Shown: in pieces, positions 30,338-39,221 of the stretch
How the letters are laid out: each line of letters starts with the position of its first letter
Position numbering within the stretch: position 1 is the first letter of the stretch
Source: Catellatospora sp. KI3
GTDB lineage: Bacteria; Actinomycetota; Actinomycetes; Mycobacteriales; Micromonosporaceae
Length of the DNA: 64,000 nucleotides
Assembly: GCF_029948125.1 (NCBI RefSeq)
Contig: NZ_JASAMB010000022.1
Location: 62,001 to 126,000, forward strand
Reading direction: 5' to 3'
Made by a program: the position numbers and the translations under genes
Notes under the pieces: model-generated
Database searches by the model: none
What the model was told of the DNA's origin: nothing
The model's input: the letters and a program-made list of their open reading frames with translations, nothing else

Positions 30338-31882
30338 CTACTGGGCGGGGCAGACGGTGCCGTTGGCGGGGACGTCGAGGTCGATCAGGTACTTGTTGAC
30401 GGCGCTGCTGATGCAGCGGGTCTCCGGGTACGCCGTGTGCCCTTCGCCGTCCCAGGTGAGGACGGTGCCGGTGCCCAGCATGTCGGCGAGCTTCTGCGTC
30501 TGCTCGTACGGCGTGGCCGGGTCGCCCTTGGTGCCCACGACCAGGATCGGCGGCGCCCCCTTGGCCTCGCCGGTCGGGAACGGGTCCCGCGGCCCGGGCC
30601 ATACCGAGCAGGTCAGCATGCCCACGGCCAGCGGCGCCCCGAACATCGGGTACTTCTGGCGCCACTCCTCCTGGTACTTGCGGATCTGCTCGACCGGCAC
30701 CGGCTTGGCCTCGTCGGCGCAGTTGACGGCCGCGTTGGCGTCGAACAGGTTGGTGTAGACGCCGTTGTCGTCGCGGTCGGCGTACGAGTCGGCCAGTGCC
30801 ATGATCGCCCCGGCCTTGCCCTGCTGCAGGTCGCCCAGCGCCTCACCGAGGTCGGGCCAGCGGGCCTTGGTGTAGAGCGCCGACACCACGCCCCAGAAGA
30901 TCCAGCCGGGGGTGGCGTACCGGCCGTCGCTGTTGCCGACGGGCTTGGTGCGCGCCTCCTCCATCAGCTTCATGGTGACCTCGCGGGCGTTGCCGTCGAT
31001 CGGGCAGCGGCTGTGGTTGTCGTCGCACCAGGCGGTGAAGTTGTCGAAGGCCCGCTCGAAGCCCATCGCCTGGCTCTGCGCCGACGCGGTGGAGTCCAGG
31101 GTCGGGTCGACCGCGCCGTCGAGCACCATGGCCCGGATCCGGTCGGGGAACAGCTGCGCGTAGACGGCGCCGAGCAGGGTGCCGTACGAGTAGCCGAGGT
31201 AGTTGATTTTGTCCTCGCCCAGGTCCTGGCGGATCTTGTCCATGTCCCGGGCGGCCTGCTCGGTGGAGAACTTGTTGAGGCGGTCGCCGTACTTGGCCTT
31301 GCAGCCGTCGACCATCCGCTTCGTGAGGTCCACGTTCTCGTCGAACTCGGGCTGGGTCTTCGGGTCGGGGTCGGCGCCGAACGTGGCGTCGAGGTCGGCG
31401 TCGGAGTAGCAGTCGACCGGGCTGGACCGGCCGACGCCGCGCGGGTCGAAGCCGACGATGTCGAAGCGCCTGGTGACCTCGGCGGGCAGGCCCCGGGTCA
31501 GGTACGAGGCCAGGTCGATGCCGGAGGCGCCCGGTCCACCGGGGTTGACCATGAGCGAGCCGATGCGGTCGCGCTGGTCGGTGGCGCGGGCGCGCATCAC
31601 CGCGATGTCGAAGGTGTTCCCGTCGTCGGGCTTGCTCCAGTCCTGCGGCACCTCGACCGTGCGGCATTCGAAGGTGTACCCGGAGGGTGCCTTGCCGAGC
31701 AGCTCGGCGGGCACCTCCGGGCACAGCCGCCAGCCGGGTTCCGGGCTCTGCGCCGCGGCCGGGCGCCGCCCGAAGTCGGGCAGCGGCAGCACGCACCCGG
31801 TCAGGGTGGCCGCGCTCGCCACCAACGCGACGGACAGCCGTACCACGCGGTGATCGATCCTGAGACGCACGAGCGTGTTCAC
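30338..31882 (-). CDS. Secreted tripeptidyl-aminopeptidase-like alpha/beta-hydrolase
   Basis: The 514-residue lipoprotein (signal with LTGC, Cys30) belongs to the TAP-like S33 peptidases that trim N-terminal tripeptides outside the cell. The oxyanion loop is MVNPGGPGASGIDL, the nucleophile elbow GYSYGTLLGAVYA (Ser), and the C-terminal TAP domain contains ILVVGTKGDPATPYEQTQKLAD with the acid and GEGHTAY with the catalytic His. Eight cysteines outside the signal suggest disulphides. GTG 31882 is the start. The LigC gene is upstream on the same strand, 24 bases away. Confidence 0.92.
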   Translation of the reverse strand: MNTLVRLRIDHRVVRLSVALVASAATLTGCVLPLPDFGRRPAAAQSPEPGWRLCPEVPAELLGKAPSGYTFECRTVEVPQDWSKPDDGNTFDIAVMRARATDQRDRIGSLMVNPGGPGASGIDLASYLTRGLPAEVTRRFDIVGFDPRGVGRSSPVDCYSDADLDATFGADPDPKTQPEFDENVDLTKRMVDGCKAKYGDRLNKFSTEQAARDMDKIRQDLGEDKINYLGYSYGTLLGAVYAQLFPDRIRAMVLDGAVDPTLDSTASAQSQAMGFERAFDNFTAWCDDNHSRCPIDGNAREVTMKLMEEARTKPVGNSDGRYATPGWIFWGVVSALYTKARWPDLGEALGDLQQGKAGAIMALADSYADRDDNGVYTNLFDANAAVNCADEAKPVPVEQIRKYQEEWRQKYPMFGAPLAVGMLTCSVWPGPRDPFPTGEAKGAPPILVVGTKGDPATPYEQTQKLADMLGTGTVLTWDGEGHTAYPETRCISSAVNKYLIDLDVPANGTVCPAQ

Positions 31883-31906
31883 TCCCCCCAGTGGATTCGC
31901 CCGAGC

Positions 31907-32971
31907 CTACGGGGTAGCCAGTACCTCGTCGACGTTGAGGCTGATCGGACGGTCGAGCTGGTCGTACCGGCAGGACTGCGGGGTGCGGTCGGGCCGCCAC
32001 CGCTGGAACTGCGCGGTATGCCGGAACCGGTCGCCCTCCATCGCGTCGTAGCCGACCTCGACGACGAGTTCGGGGCGCAGCGGTTCGAACGACAGGTCCT
32101 TGGTGCCGCTCCAGCGGCTGGGGGCGCCCGGCACGCGCTGGCCCTCGCCCGCCACGGCCCACGGGTGCTCGGCCGGGTCGCGGTACGGCTCCAGCTCGTC
32201 CAGCAGCTCCTTGCGCCTGGCGGCGGTGAACGACGAGCTGACCCCGACGTGGTGCAGGGTGCCCTCGTCGTCGTACAGGCCGAGCAGCAGCGAGCCGACG
32301 ATCGGGCCGGAGGTGTGGTAGCGGAAGCCGGCGACGACGACATCGGCGGTACGCGCATGCTTGATCTTGAACATCAGCCGCTTACCCGGCACGTACGCCA
32401 TGTCGGCGGGCTTGGCGATCAGCCCGTCGAGCCCGGCGCCCTCGAACGCGGTGAACCACTCGCGCGCGGTGCCCGCGTCGGTGGTCACCGGCGTCAGGTG
32501 CACCGGCGGCGTCACGCCCTTCAGCGCGTCGGCCAGCAGCGCCCGGCGCACCGAGTACGGCTCGTCCATCAGTAGCCGGTCGTCCAGCGCCAGCAGGTCG
32601 AACGCGATCACGTCGGCGGGTGTCTCGACCGACAGCTTCTTCACCCGGGAGGCGGCTGGGTGGATGCGCTGCCCCAGCAGGTCGAAGTTCAGCCGGGGGA
32701 GCTGCCCTTCCTCCCGCCGGATCACCACGATCTCGCAGTCGATCACCGACCGCACCGGAAACTGCTTCTTGACCAGCTCCACGACCTCGGGAAAGTACCG
32801 CGTCAACGACTTCCCGCCCCGGCTGGCGAGCTCGACCTCGTCACCGTCCCGGAAGATGATGCAGCGATAACCGTCCCACTTGGGCTCGAACGTCATACCC
32901 GGTTCGTCAGGCAGCTTCGACACCGGCTTGGCCAGCATCGGCTCCAGCGGGGGGAGTACGGGCAATTCCAT
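31907..32971 (-). CDS. ligC: ATP-dependent DNA ligase, LigC type
   Basis: The 354-residue protein is a minimal ATP-dependent ligase like mycobacterial LigC (about 358 residues). The nucleotidyl-transfer Lys31 is in FEPKWDGYR. IDCEIVV, DLLALDDRLLM, DGLIAKPADMAYVPGKR and FKIKHARTADVVVAG carry the remaining nucleotidyltransferase motifs. The C-terminal OB-fold ends SWPLNVDEVL-like (here ISLNVDEVLATP). It likely acts with the stand-alone polymerase at 26556 in excision repair or back-up end joining. ATG 32971 is chosen; the 26-codon extension is unlike the family. Confidence 0.93.
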   Translation of the reverse strand: MELPVLPPLEPMLAKPVSKLPDEPGMTFEPKWDGYRCIIFRDGDEVELASRGGKSLTRYFPEVVELVKKQFPVRSVIDCEIVVIRREEGQLPRLNFDLLGQRIHPAASRVKKLSVETPADVIAFDLLALDDRLLMDEPYSVRRALLADALKGVTPPVHLTPVTTDAGTAREWFTAFEGAGLDGLIAKPADMAYVPGKRLMFKIKHARTADVVVAGFRYHTSGPIVGSLLLGLYDDEGTLHHVGVSSSFTAARRKELLDELEPYRDPAEHPWAVAGEGQRVPGAPSRWSGTKDLSFEPLRPELVVEVGYDAMEGDRFRHTAQFQRWRPDRTPQSCRYDQLDRPISLNVDEVLATP

Positions 32972-33060
32972 ACCCCCAGTCAACCAGCAAACCCCCCACC
33001 CCGTGCGCAACCACCCGTTTTCCCAGCTCCCTCGCAGCTCCCTGCCCACCCCCTCTCAGG

Positions 33061-33118
33061 TTGATCATGAACTTATGGCACGGCTCGACGGTGTGTCGGA
33101 GGCACAGCTTCCTGATCA
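33061..33118. repeat. Directly repeated 58-bp element (TGATCATGAAC...CTGATCAC), copy 1
   Basis: This copy starts TTGATCATGAACTTATGG and ends CTTCCTGATCACT. It is not a hairpin overall, but both ends carry TGATCA. Its last bases include the stop codon of the histidine-kinase gene (33116-33118 on the minus strand). Close copies are at 37520-37577 and, diverged and inverted, at 42014-42072. All three lie at gene 3' ends. Confidence 0.85.
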
Positions 33119-34792
33119 CTCCGGCGAATCGAGGGCCGGGAGGCGGATGGTGAAGGTGGTGCCCTGGGCGAGTTCGCTGATGAGGGTGATGTCGCCCTGG
33201 TGGTCGAGGACGATCTGGCGGGTGATGGCCAGGCCGAGGCCGCTGCCGCCGCTGGTACGGCTGCGGGCCCGGTCCGCGCGCCAGAACCGGTCGAAGACGT
33301 GCGCCCGGTCGGCGGCCGCGATACCGCTGCCCCGGTCGGTCACCGCGAGCACCGCGCTCGGCCCGGACCGGGCGGCCGACAGCGTGACCGTCGAACCCGC
33401 GGGGGAGTGCCGGACCGCGTTGGTGACGAGGTTGCCCAGGGCCTGGCGCAGCCGGTACGCGTCGGCCCGGACGAAGACGCCCGGCTCGGCCGTCACCTTC
33501 AGCTCGACCGCGGCCGTCGACGCCGACGGCTGGTGCGCCGTCCGGCAGCTCTCCAGCAGCTCGCTCAGGCTGACCGTGGACCAGTGGTAGCGCAGCCGCC
33601 CGGCCTCGGCCAGCGCGAGGGTCTGCAGGTCGTCGACGATCCGCTGCTGCAGCAGCACCTCCTCGTGCAGCGAGTGGAACAGGGCCGCGTCCGGCGTGAC
33701 CAGCCCGTCCTCCAGCGCCTCCAGGTACGCGCGCAGGTTGGACAGCGGCGTACGCAGCTCGTGCGCCACGTCGGCGATCATGCGCCGCTGCTGCTCCTCG
33801 CTGCGCTGCAGCGAGTCGGCCATGTTGTTGAAGTCCTGCGCCAGCCGTGCCAGCTCGCCGCCGCCCGCGACGGCGACCCGCTGGTCCAGGGCACCCTGGC
33901 CGAACCGGCGCGCGGCCAGCGTCAGCTCGCGGATCGGGCGCAGCACGTGCCGGCTCAGCAGCAGCGTGCACAGGATGATGGGCACCGCGACCGCGCTGAC
34001 CGCCAGCGCCACCGGTGTCGCGGAGATCGTCGTCTCCTCGACCGCGACCGCCAGCTGCAGCGGCTCCGGCCCGGTGCCGCTGATCCGCGTCAGGTACGCC
34101 TCCTGCAGGCAGGTCTGCTCGGCGAGCACGGCCGCCGACTCCGTGCGGGTGCCCTTGGCGGGGTCCGTCGGGTACGTAGCCAGCTCGCACTGCTGGATCT
34201 CGATGCGGTCGTCGTCGAGCACCCGCGGCATGCTGACCAGGCCCTGCCGGCAGTCCTGGACGACGGTGGGCGCAGCGTCGAAGTAGGAGAAGGTCGGCAC
34301 GCCGCCCTGCAGGGAGACGGCGACGGGGTCCACGCTGTTGCGGGTCAGGCAGGCGGCGAAGCGGATCTCCTGCCGGTACAGCTCCATGGCCTGCAGCACG
34401 GCGGAACGACCCTTGACCCACTCCGCGCGGTTCAGCTCGAACTGCGGCCGGGGGTCGACCGAGGCGGTCATCTCCGTCACGGGATCGTTCGGTTGGCCCA
34501 GCAGCAGCGCCGTGTCGACGATGACCACGCGGGTCTCCTGCGTCTCCAGGCGGATGCGCTTGCCGTTCTGCTGCGCCAGCTGCCGGGCCAGGTCCGCGAC
34601 CCGCTCCCAGGTGCCGTGGTCGCGGCCGTACTTCGTGATGCGGTCGGCCAGCTCGCGCAGGGTCTGCTGCTGCGACTGGGTGGAGGAGGCCACCTGGTTC
34701 TCGGCGAAGCGCAGGGTGAGGTACGTGCTGACGCCCATGGCCACCAGCGCGACCAGCGCCACGAGGACGAAGACCCGCAGCTTGAAGGTCAC
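33116..34792 (-). CDS. Membrane sensor histidine kinase (EnvZ/PhoR type)
   Basis: The 558-residue kinase has two membrane helices (about 5-27 and 257-280) enclosing a 230-residue extracellular sensor with four cysteines (149, 181, 202, 228). HAMP follows (about 281-333), then the H-box with His344 (DVAHELRTPLSN), N-box NLVTNAVRHSP, G1 DRGSGI and G2 GGSGLGLAITRQ. The GTG start overlaps the stop of the response regulator by four bases. The stop lies in a dispersed repeat. The four-Cys sensor may be disulphide-bonded and redox- or envelope-sensitive (inference). Confidence 0.94.
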   Translation of the reverse strand: MTFKLRVFVLVALVALVAMGVSTYLTLRFAENQVASSTQSQQQTLRELADRITKYGRDHGTWERVADLARQLAQQNGKRIRLETQETRVVIVDTALLLGQPNDPVTEMTASVDPRPQFELNRAEWVKGRSAVLQAMELYRQEIRFAACLTRNSVDPVAVSLQGGVPTFSYFDAAPTVVQDCRQGLVSMPRVLDDDRIEIQQCELATYPTDPAKGTRTESAAVLAEQTCLQEAYLTRISGTGPEPLQLAVAVEETTISATPVALAVSAVAVPIILCTLLLSRHVLRPIRELTLAARRFGQGALDQRVAVAGGGELARLAQDFNNMADSLQRSEEQQRRMIADVAHELRTPLSNLRAYLEALEDGLVTPDAALFHSLHEEVLLQQRIVDDLQTLALAEAGRLRYHWSTVSLSELLESCRTAHQPSASTAAVELKVTAEPGVFVRADAYRLRQALGNLVTNAVRHSPAGSTVTLSAARSGPSAVLAVTDRGSGIAAADRAHVFDRFWRADRARSRTSGGSGLGLAITRQIVLDHQGDITLISELAQGTTFTIRLPALDSPE

Positions 34793-35481
34793 GCGGGCGC
34801 CTGCGGCATCCGGTACCCCCGGCCGTAGACCGTCTGCACGTAGCGCGGTTCGGCCGGGTCCAGCTCCAGCTTGCGGCGCAGGTTCATCACGTGCACGTCG
34901 ACGGTGCGCTCCAGCACGTCCTGGTCGAAGCCGAAGGCCCGGTCGATGATCTGCGCCCGGGTGAAGGCCCGGCCCGGCTCGGCGGCCAGCACCTCCAGGA
35001 TGCCGAACTCCTTGGCCGTCAGCGCGACCGGCCGGCCGTCCACCCGTACCTCGAACCGGGCCGCGTCCACGACCAGGTCGCCGACGACCAGCGGCGCCTT
35101 GGCCTCGCCCGCCAGCACCCCGGTGCGGCGCAGCAGCGCGCGGATGCGCGCGACGAGCTGGCGCGGGCTGTACGGCTTGGTGATGTAGTCGTCGGCACCG
35201 ACGTCGAGCCCGAGCAGGATGTCGTTCTCGGTGCTGCGGGCGGTGAGCAGGATGATCGGCACGTCGGACTCGGCGCGCAGGATGTGGCACACGTCCAGCC
35301 CGTCGACCAGCGGCATCATCACGTCCAGCACCACCAGGTCGGGGCGGCGGGCGCGGCACTGGTCCAGCGCGGCGCGGCCGTCGGCCACCGACAGCACGCT
35401 GTGGCCCTCGTGCTCCAGATACATGCGGATGACGTTGGCCTGCTTCGGGTCGTCCTCGGCCACCAGGATCCGAGCCGTCAC
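34789..35481 (-). CDS. OmpR-family response regulator
   Basis: The 230-residue regulator has a receiver domain with acidic pocket (AEDD), phospho-acceptor Asp53 (VLDVMMP), and the conserved Thr and Lys (LLTAR, ITKPYSP). The winged-helix DNA-binding domain ends VHVMNLRRKLE...YVQTVYGRGYRM. The GTG at 35481 is the start. It is paired with the sensor kinase by a GTGA overlap. The divergent asnB gene starts 169 bases away and could be a target. Confidence 0.95.
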   Translation of the reverse strand: MTARILVAEDDPKQANVIRMYLEHEGHSVLSVADGRAALDQCRARRPDLVVLDVMMPLVDGLDVCHILRAESDVPIILLTARSTENDILLGLDVGADDYITKPYSPRQLVARIRALLRRTGVLAGEAKAPLVVGDLVVDAARFEVRVDGRPVALTAKEFGILEVLAAEPGRAFTRAQIIDRAFGFDQDVLERTVDVHVMNLRRKLELDPAEPRYVQTVYGRGYRMPQAPA

Positions 35482-35650
35482 GCCCCACCTCCCCCTCGGT
35501 CTGCGGGCATTGTGCCCACCCGCCTGTGAAGGACCTGTTAAGCCCGCGCCCAGCCGGAGCACATCGTTCGCGCATCACATCTTGATACGGCCTTAACAAG
35601 TCCCCCCATACCTTCCGGTCGATTGCCTGCGACGGGAGGAGGGCACCACA

Positions 35651-37522
35651 ATGTGTGGCTTCGTAGTCTTCATCAGCGCCTCTGGGCTCGGCGACGCGTG
35701 CGACGCGGTGTCGGCGGGGCTGGACCTGATCCGGCACCGGGGACCCGACGACATGGTCGTCACGGCTCCGCAGCCCGGAGTGACCATGGGTTTCCAGCGG
35801 CTGGCCATCATCGACGTGGACGGCAGCCGCCAGCCGCTGACCCACGAGCAGCGCTGGGACCTGTGCTTCAACGGCGAGATCTACAACTACCGCGAGCTGC
35901 GCGAGGAGCTGGTCCACGAGTGCGGCGCGGTGTTCGCCACCGCCGGCGACGCCGAGGTGCTGGCCGCGGCGTTCCACCACTGGGGCGCGGCCGCCGTCGA
36001 GCGGCTGCGGGGCATGTTCGCGTACGTGCTGTGGGACCGCCAGGAGCGCCGGCTCCACGCCGGACGGGACCCGTTCGGCATCAAGCCGCTGCACTACGCC
36101 CATACCCCCGACGGGTTGTGGCTGGCCAGCGAGCGCAAGTCGCTGGCGGGCGGCGGCGGGACGCTCGACGCCGACGCGCTGGCCCACTACCTGTCGCTGC
36201 AGTACGTGCCGGAGCCGTACACGATGAGCGCCGAGGTGCGCCGGGTGCCCGCCGGGTGCTCGCTCACCTACGAGCCGGGCGGCCAGGTCCAGGTGCACCG
36301 CCACTTCCAGCCGACCTTCGCCGCGGCCACGGGGGCCGACGAGAAGGCGCTGGCGGCGCAGCTGCGCGGGGCACTGCGCGACAGCGTACGGGCGCACCTG
36401 GTCGCCGACGTGCCCGTCGGGGCGTTCCTGTCCGGCGGCGTCGACTCCAGCGCGGTCGTCGCGCTGGCCGCCGAGGTCAAGCCGGACCTGCAGGTCTTCT
36501 CCGCCGGGTTCGACATCGACGGCTACTCCGAACTGGACCTGGCCCAGGAGACCGCCATAGGGCTGGGTCTGCGGTTCACCCCGACCGTCGTCACCGCCGC
36601 CGACGTGCTGCGCGAGCTGCCCCGCATCGTGTGGCACCTGGACGACCCGCTGGCCGACCCGTCGCTGATCCCGCTGTACTTCCTGGCCCGTACCGCCTCC
36701 GAGCACGTGCGGGTGGTGCTGTCCGGCGAGGGCTCCGACGAGCTGTTCGGCGGGTACGAGATCTACCGCGAGCCGTTCGCCACCGCGCCGGTGCAGCGGC
36801 TGCCCCGCTCGGTCCAGGGCGCGCTGCGCCGCGTCTCCGCGGCGATGCCTGAGGGCGTACGCGGCAAGAGCTACCTGGCCCGCGCGACGACGCCGCTGGA
36901 GCGGCGCTACTACGGCAACGCCCGGATGTTCGACGCCGAGCAGAAGGCGCTGCTGCTGCGCGGCCGGGCGGCGGCGCCGCGCACCGACGTGACCGACGGG
37001 GTGTACGCCCGCACGGCCGCCCTGGACCCGGTCAGCCGGATGCAGCTCATCGACCTGCACACCTGGCTGCCCGGCGACATCCTCACCAAGGCCGACCGCA
37101 TGTCGATGGCCCACTCGCTGGAACTGCGCGTCCCGTTCCTGGACCGCCGCGTGTACGCGGTCGCCGCCCGCATCCCGGCGCACCTGCGCGTCTCACCCGA
37201 CACCCCGCAGACCAAGAAGCTGCTCCGGTCCGCGGTGTCCGACCTGCTCCCCGCCCCGGTGGCGCAGCGCCGCAAGGTCGGCTTCGCCACCCCCGCCCGG
37301 GTATGGCTGCGCGGCGACATCGGCGACTGGGCCCACGACCTCCTGTCCACCTCCGCCGCGAGCGAGCACCTGGACCTGGAGTACGCCCGCACCCTCCTCA
37401 TCGCCCACCAGCGCTCGGAGGCCGACAACTCCCGCAAGGTCTGGACCGTCCTGATGTTCTGCCTCTGGCACGCCACCTTCATCGAACAGTCCACCCCCAC
37501 CCCGGTTGCTCTGCTGCGGTGA
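35651..37522 (+). CDS. asnB: Asparagine synthetase (glutamine-hydrolysing)
   Basis: The 623-residue enzyme makes Asn from Asp, Gln and ATP. The N-terminal Ntn amidotransferase domain (nucleophile Cys2, then RHRGPDD and FNGEIYNY) occupies residues 2-220. The synthetase domain has the PP-loop SGGVDSS at 261-267 and ELFGGYEIYR. Length and order match AsnB and not the shorter lasso-peptide or beta-lactam relatives. Its stop codon TGA is supplied by the first bases of a dispersed repeat. It is divergent from the two-component system. Confidence 0.95.
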   Translation: MCGFVVFISASGLGDACDAVSAGLDLIRHRGPDDMVVTAPQPGVTMGFQRLAIIDVDGSRQPLTHEQRWDLCFNGEIYNYRELREELVHECGAVFATAGDAEVLAAAFHHWGAAAVERLRGMFAYVLWDRQERRLHAGRDPFGIKPLHYAHTPDGLWLASERKSLAGGGGTLDADALAHYLSLQYVPEPYTMSAEVRRVPAGCSLTYEPGGQVQVHRHFQPTFAAATGADEKALAAQLRGALRDSVRAHLVADVPVGAFLSGGVDSSAVVALAAEVKPDLQVFSAGFDIDGYSELDLAQETAIGLGLRFTPTVVTAADVLRELPRIVWHLDDPLADPSLIPLYFLARTASEHVRVVLSGEGSDELFGGYEIYREPFATAPVQRLPRSVQGALRRVSAAMPEGVRGKSYLARATTPLERRYYGNARMFDAEQKALLLRGRAAAPRTDVTDGVYARTAALDPVSRMQLIDLHTWLPGDILTKADRMSMAHSLELRVPFLDRRVYAVAARIPAHLRVSPDTPQTKKLLRSAVSDLLPAPVAQRRKVGFATPARVWLRGDIGDWAHDLLSTSAASEHLDLEYARTLLIAHQRSEADNSRKVWTVLMFCLWHATFIEQSTPTPVALLR

Positions 37523-37577
37523 TCATGAACCTATGGCACGGCTCGACGGCGTGTCGCCGGCACAGCTTCCTGATCAC
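37520..37577. repeat. Directly repeated 58-bp element, copy 2
   Basis: It matches copy 1 (33061-33118) at all but a few positions: TGATCATGAACCTATGGCA at the start and CACAGCTTCCTGATCACC at the end. The first three bases form the asnB stop codon. Confidence 0.87.
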
Positions 37578-37624
37578 CAAGGTGGGCCACGGGTAGCGGG
37601 CGCCTGTTCGGCGGTCGACAGCCG

Positions 37625-37691
37625 GATGATCGGCGTCCTCGGACACAATCGCGCTGACAGGCCGAGGGTTAGACCGAGGACGCCGATCATC
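37625..37691. repeat. Perfect 18-bp inverted repeat
   Basis: GATGATCGGCGTCCTCGG at 37625-37642 is exactly complementary to 37674-37691. The 31-base loop contains another short pair (CCGAGG-type bases). No second copy in the window. Confidence 0.85.
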
Positions 37692-37814
37692 GACCGAAAT
37701 GACCCCGGAGATCACGACCTCAGGTCACAACACTGCACAGCTAGACAGCCGAGACCCCGCTTTTCGTCCGCATTCGCCGATCGCCGACGAGAAGGGCGGC
37801 TCAGATCGGCATGA

Positions 37815-37859
37815 AGATCCGTCGACCTTGTTATGGCGGGTAACAAGGTCGACGGATCT
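37815..37859. repeat. Perfect 19-bp inverted repeat, likely terminator
   Basis: AGATCCGTCGACCTTGTTA at 37815-37833 is exactly complementary to 37841-37859, with a 7-base loop. It starts 16 bases beyond the stop of the minus-strand DUF4352 gene, so it can act as that gene's terminator. Confidence 0.85.
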
Positions 37860-37874
37860 GTCGAAGCGAGGGCG

Positions 37875-38558
37875 TCAGGTGGTCCAGTAGCCCTGCGGAT
37901 CACCGAAGTCGTCGGACAGTTCGACCTTGAGATGCGCGACCTTCTCCGGGTCGACGTCGAAGATGACGTAACCGTTCTTTCGCTGACCCTGCTGGACGGT
38001 CGTCATGAAATCGAGCTGCGGCTCGATGCCGACGACGAGCACCTCGGTCTGATAGACCGTTCCGTCGGTGGCCACCAGGCGGAAGTTGGTCGGACCGAGA
38101 TCGGTGGTCCCCTTGGTGGCGAGAATATCGACCATGACCGCAACGAACTGACCGCGGTTCGGCTGAGTGAACTGGTTGTCTGACTTCGCCTTCTTGACCG
38201 ACTTGATGGTTACTCGCGTCTCAGTACTGCGGGACTTCATGTTCACCGCCTGACCTACCTTGACGGTGACCGGACCGTCCGGCTCGGCGGGAGGCGGGGC
38301 GGAGGATGCAGATGGGGATGGCGCCGGGACGCTCGGATCGCTTTTCGCATCGGCGGCCGGGGCTGCCGCACCGGGTGCGTCGGGCGTGTCGTCGCCACTG
38401 GTCAGCACGATGACCGTGCCCATTCCGCAGCAGGCGAGAATGAGCACTCCGACGACTATCGCGATAATTCCGCCGGTGCCGAGGCCTTTCTTGGGCGGGG
38501 CCGCCTGATACACGGGGCCGTTCGGATATGTCGGCGGGCCGTAGTTCTCATTTGTCAC
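37875..38558 (-). CDS. Membrane-anchored DUF4352 protein
   Basis: The 227-residue protein has a short Pro/Gly/Tyr-rich cytoplasmic start, one membrane helix (about 30-53, IIAIVVGVLILACCGMGTVIVL) and a Pro/Ala/Ser linker. An extracellular DUF4352 immunoglobulin-like domain follows (about 98-227, VTVKVGQAVNMKSRSTETRVTIKSVKKA, then GQFVAVMVDILATKGT). The GTG start at 38558 is inferred. Such proteins sit at the cell surface; their role is unknown. Confidence 0.82.
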   Translation of the reverse strand: MTNENYGPPTYPNGPVYQAAPPKKGLGTGGIIAIVVGVLILACCGMGTVIVLTSGDDTPDAPGAAAPAADAKSDPSVPAPSPSASSAPPPAEPDGPVTVKVGQAVNMKSRSTETRVTIKSVKKAKSDNQFTQPNRGQFVAVMVDILATKGTTDLGPTNFRLVATDGTVYQTEVLVVGIEPQLDFMTTVQQGQRKNGYVIFDVDPEKVAHLKVELSDDFGDPQGYWTT

Positions 38559-39221
38559 CTGCCAAATGCTAGGCAGATCGTGGCCTGGGGAAACGGGGTC
38601 AACGGCCACGTTTGGTGTCGGACAGGTCACGCTGAGGCGTCGAAGCGCCCCCTGCGGGCACGCCGTTTCGTCGGACATCTGCCGCGTTGGGTGATCCACG
38701 ACGACGCCCGGAGCCGATCGGCGGCACGAGGGCGGGCATGGGCGGAGTCGATCGGGCAATGCCGGTTCGCGATCGGTCCTCCCCCGTTGTCCGCAGCGGC
38801 ATTTCCGCGAATGTCACCTATGATGTGCCGGCGTGTTCAATGCGGCCCTGTCGGCTGCCAGTCCGCGAAATGTGCGATCAACTTTCCGCCATGCAGGCGT
38901 TGCTCGCATGGGTGCGACCGACCGCATTGTCTGCAGCATCCCGTCGTATCCCGGCGGTGCGCCGACAGCAGGCCTGCTCCGTAGGCTGCTTGAGCCTTCG
39001 CATAGCGGCTGAACTCTCTTTCGCCGATCGGATCTCCCGTATCCGGCCTCTCTTGACGTCGAAGGTCGCCGTAGTGCTTACTTAACCTAGTAGCTGACCA
39101 TTGTGGACATGTGCTGGATTGCGACAGAGCCGAAGGCGTCCTGACGTTAGCCCCGGGAACGGGACAGGCACGTCGGCCACTGGGTAGGCCACGTTGTGGA
39201 CCGGCGAACTGTGGGGTGGGT
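38559..39221. other. Gene-free interval upstream of two divergent genes
   Basis: No reading frame in these 663 bases has a family match or a good start. Toward the right the DNA becomes less GC-rich. TTGACG at 39053-39058 followed by TA-rich TTACTTAACCTAG at 39078-39090 may be the promoter of the XRE gene. The left part should contain the DUF4352 promoter. I see no repeat or RNA structure I can name. Confidence 0.55.

Larger units (their letters stand above)
37523..37874. other. Gene-free repeat cluster between asnB and the DUF4352 gene
   Basis: These 352 bases hold three different short elements in a row: direct-repeat copy 2, an 18-bp inverted repeat (37625-37691) and a 19-bp inverted repeat (37815-37859). 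Candidate frames through it have no family match. It looks like a landing zone for small elements between two convergent genes. Confidence 0.7.

Noticed and set aside
34789-37183. Minus-strand frame continuing upstream of the kinase across the response regulator and asnB
   Set aside because: The kinase starts at GTG 34792 with a basic residue and membrane helix. The extension is antisense to asnB and in a different frame from the response regulator.
38580-38984. A plus-strand frame of 134 codons in the gene-free interval
   Set aside because: It has no ribosome-binding site, an odd Cys/Arg/Pro-rich composition and no family likeness.
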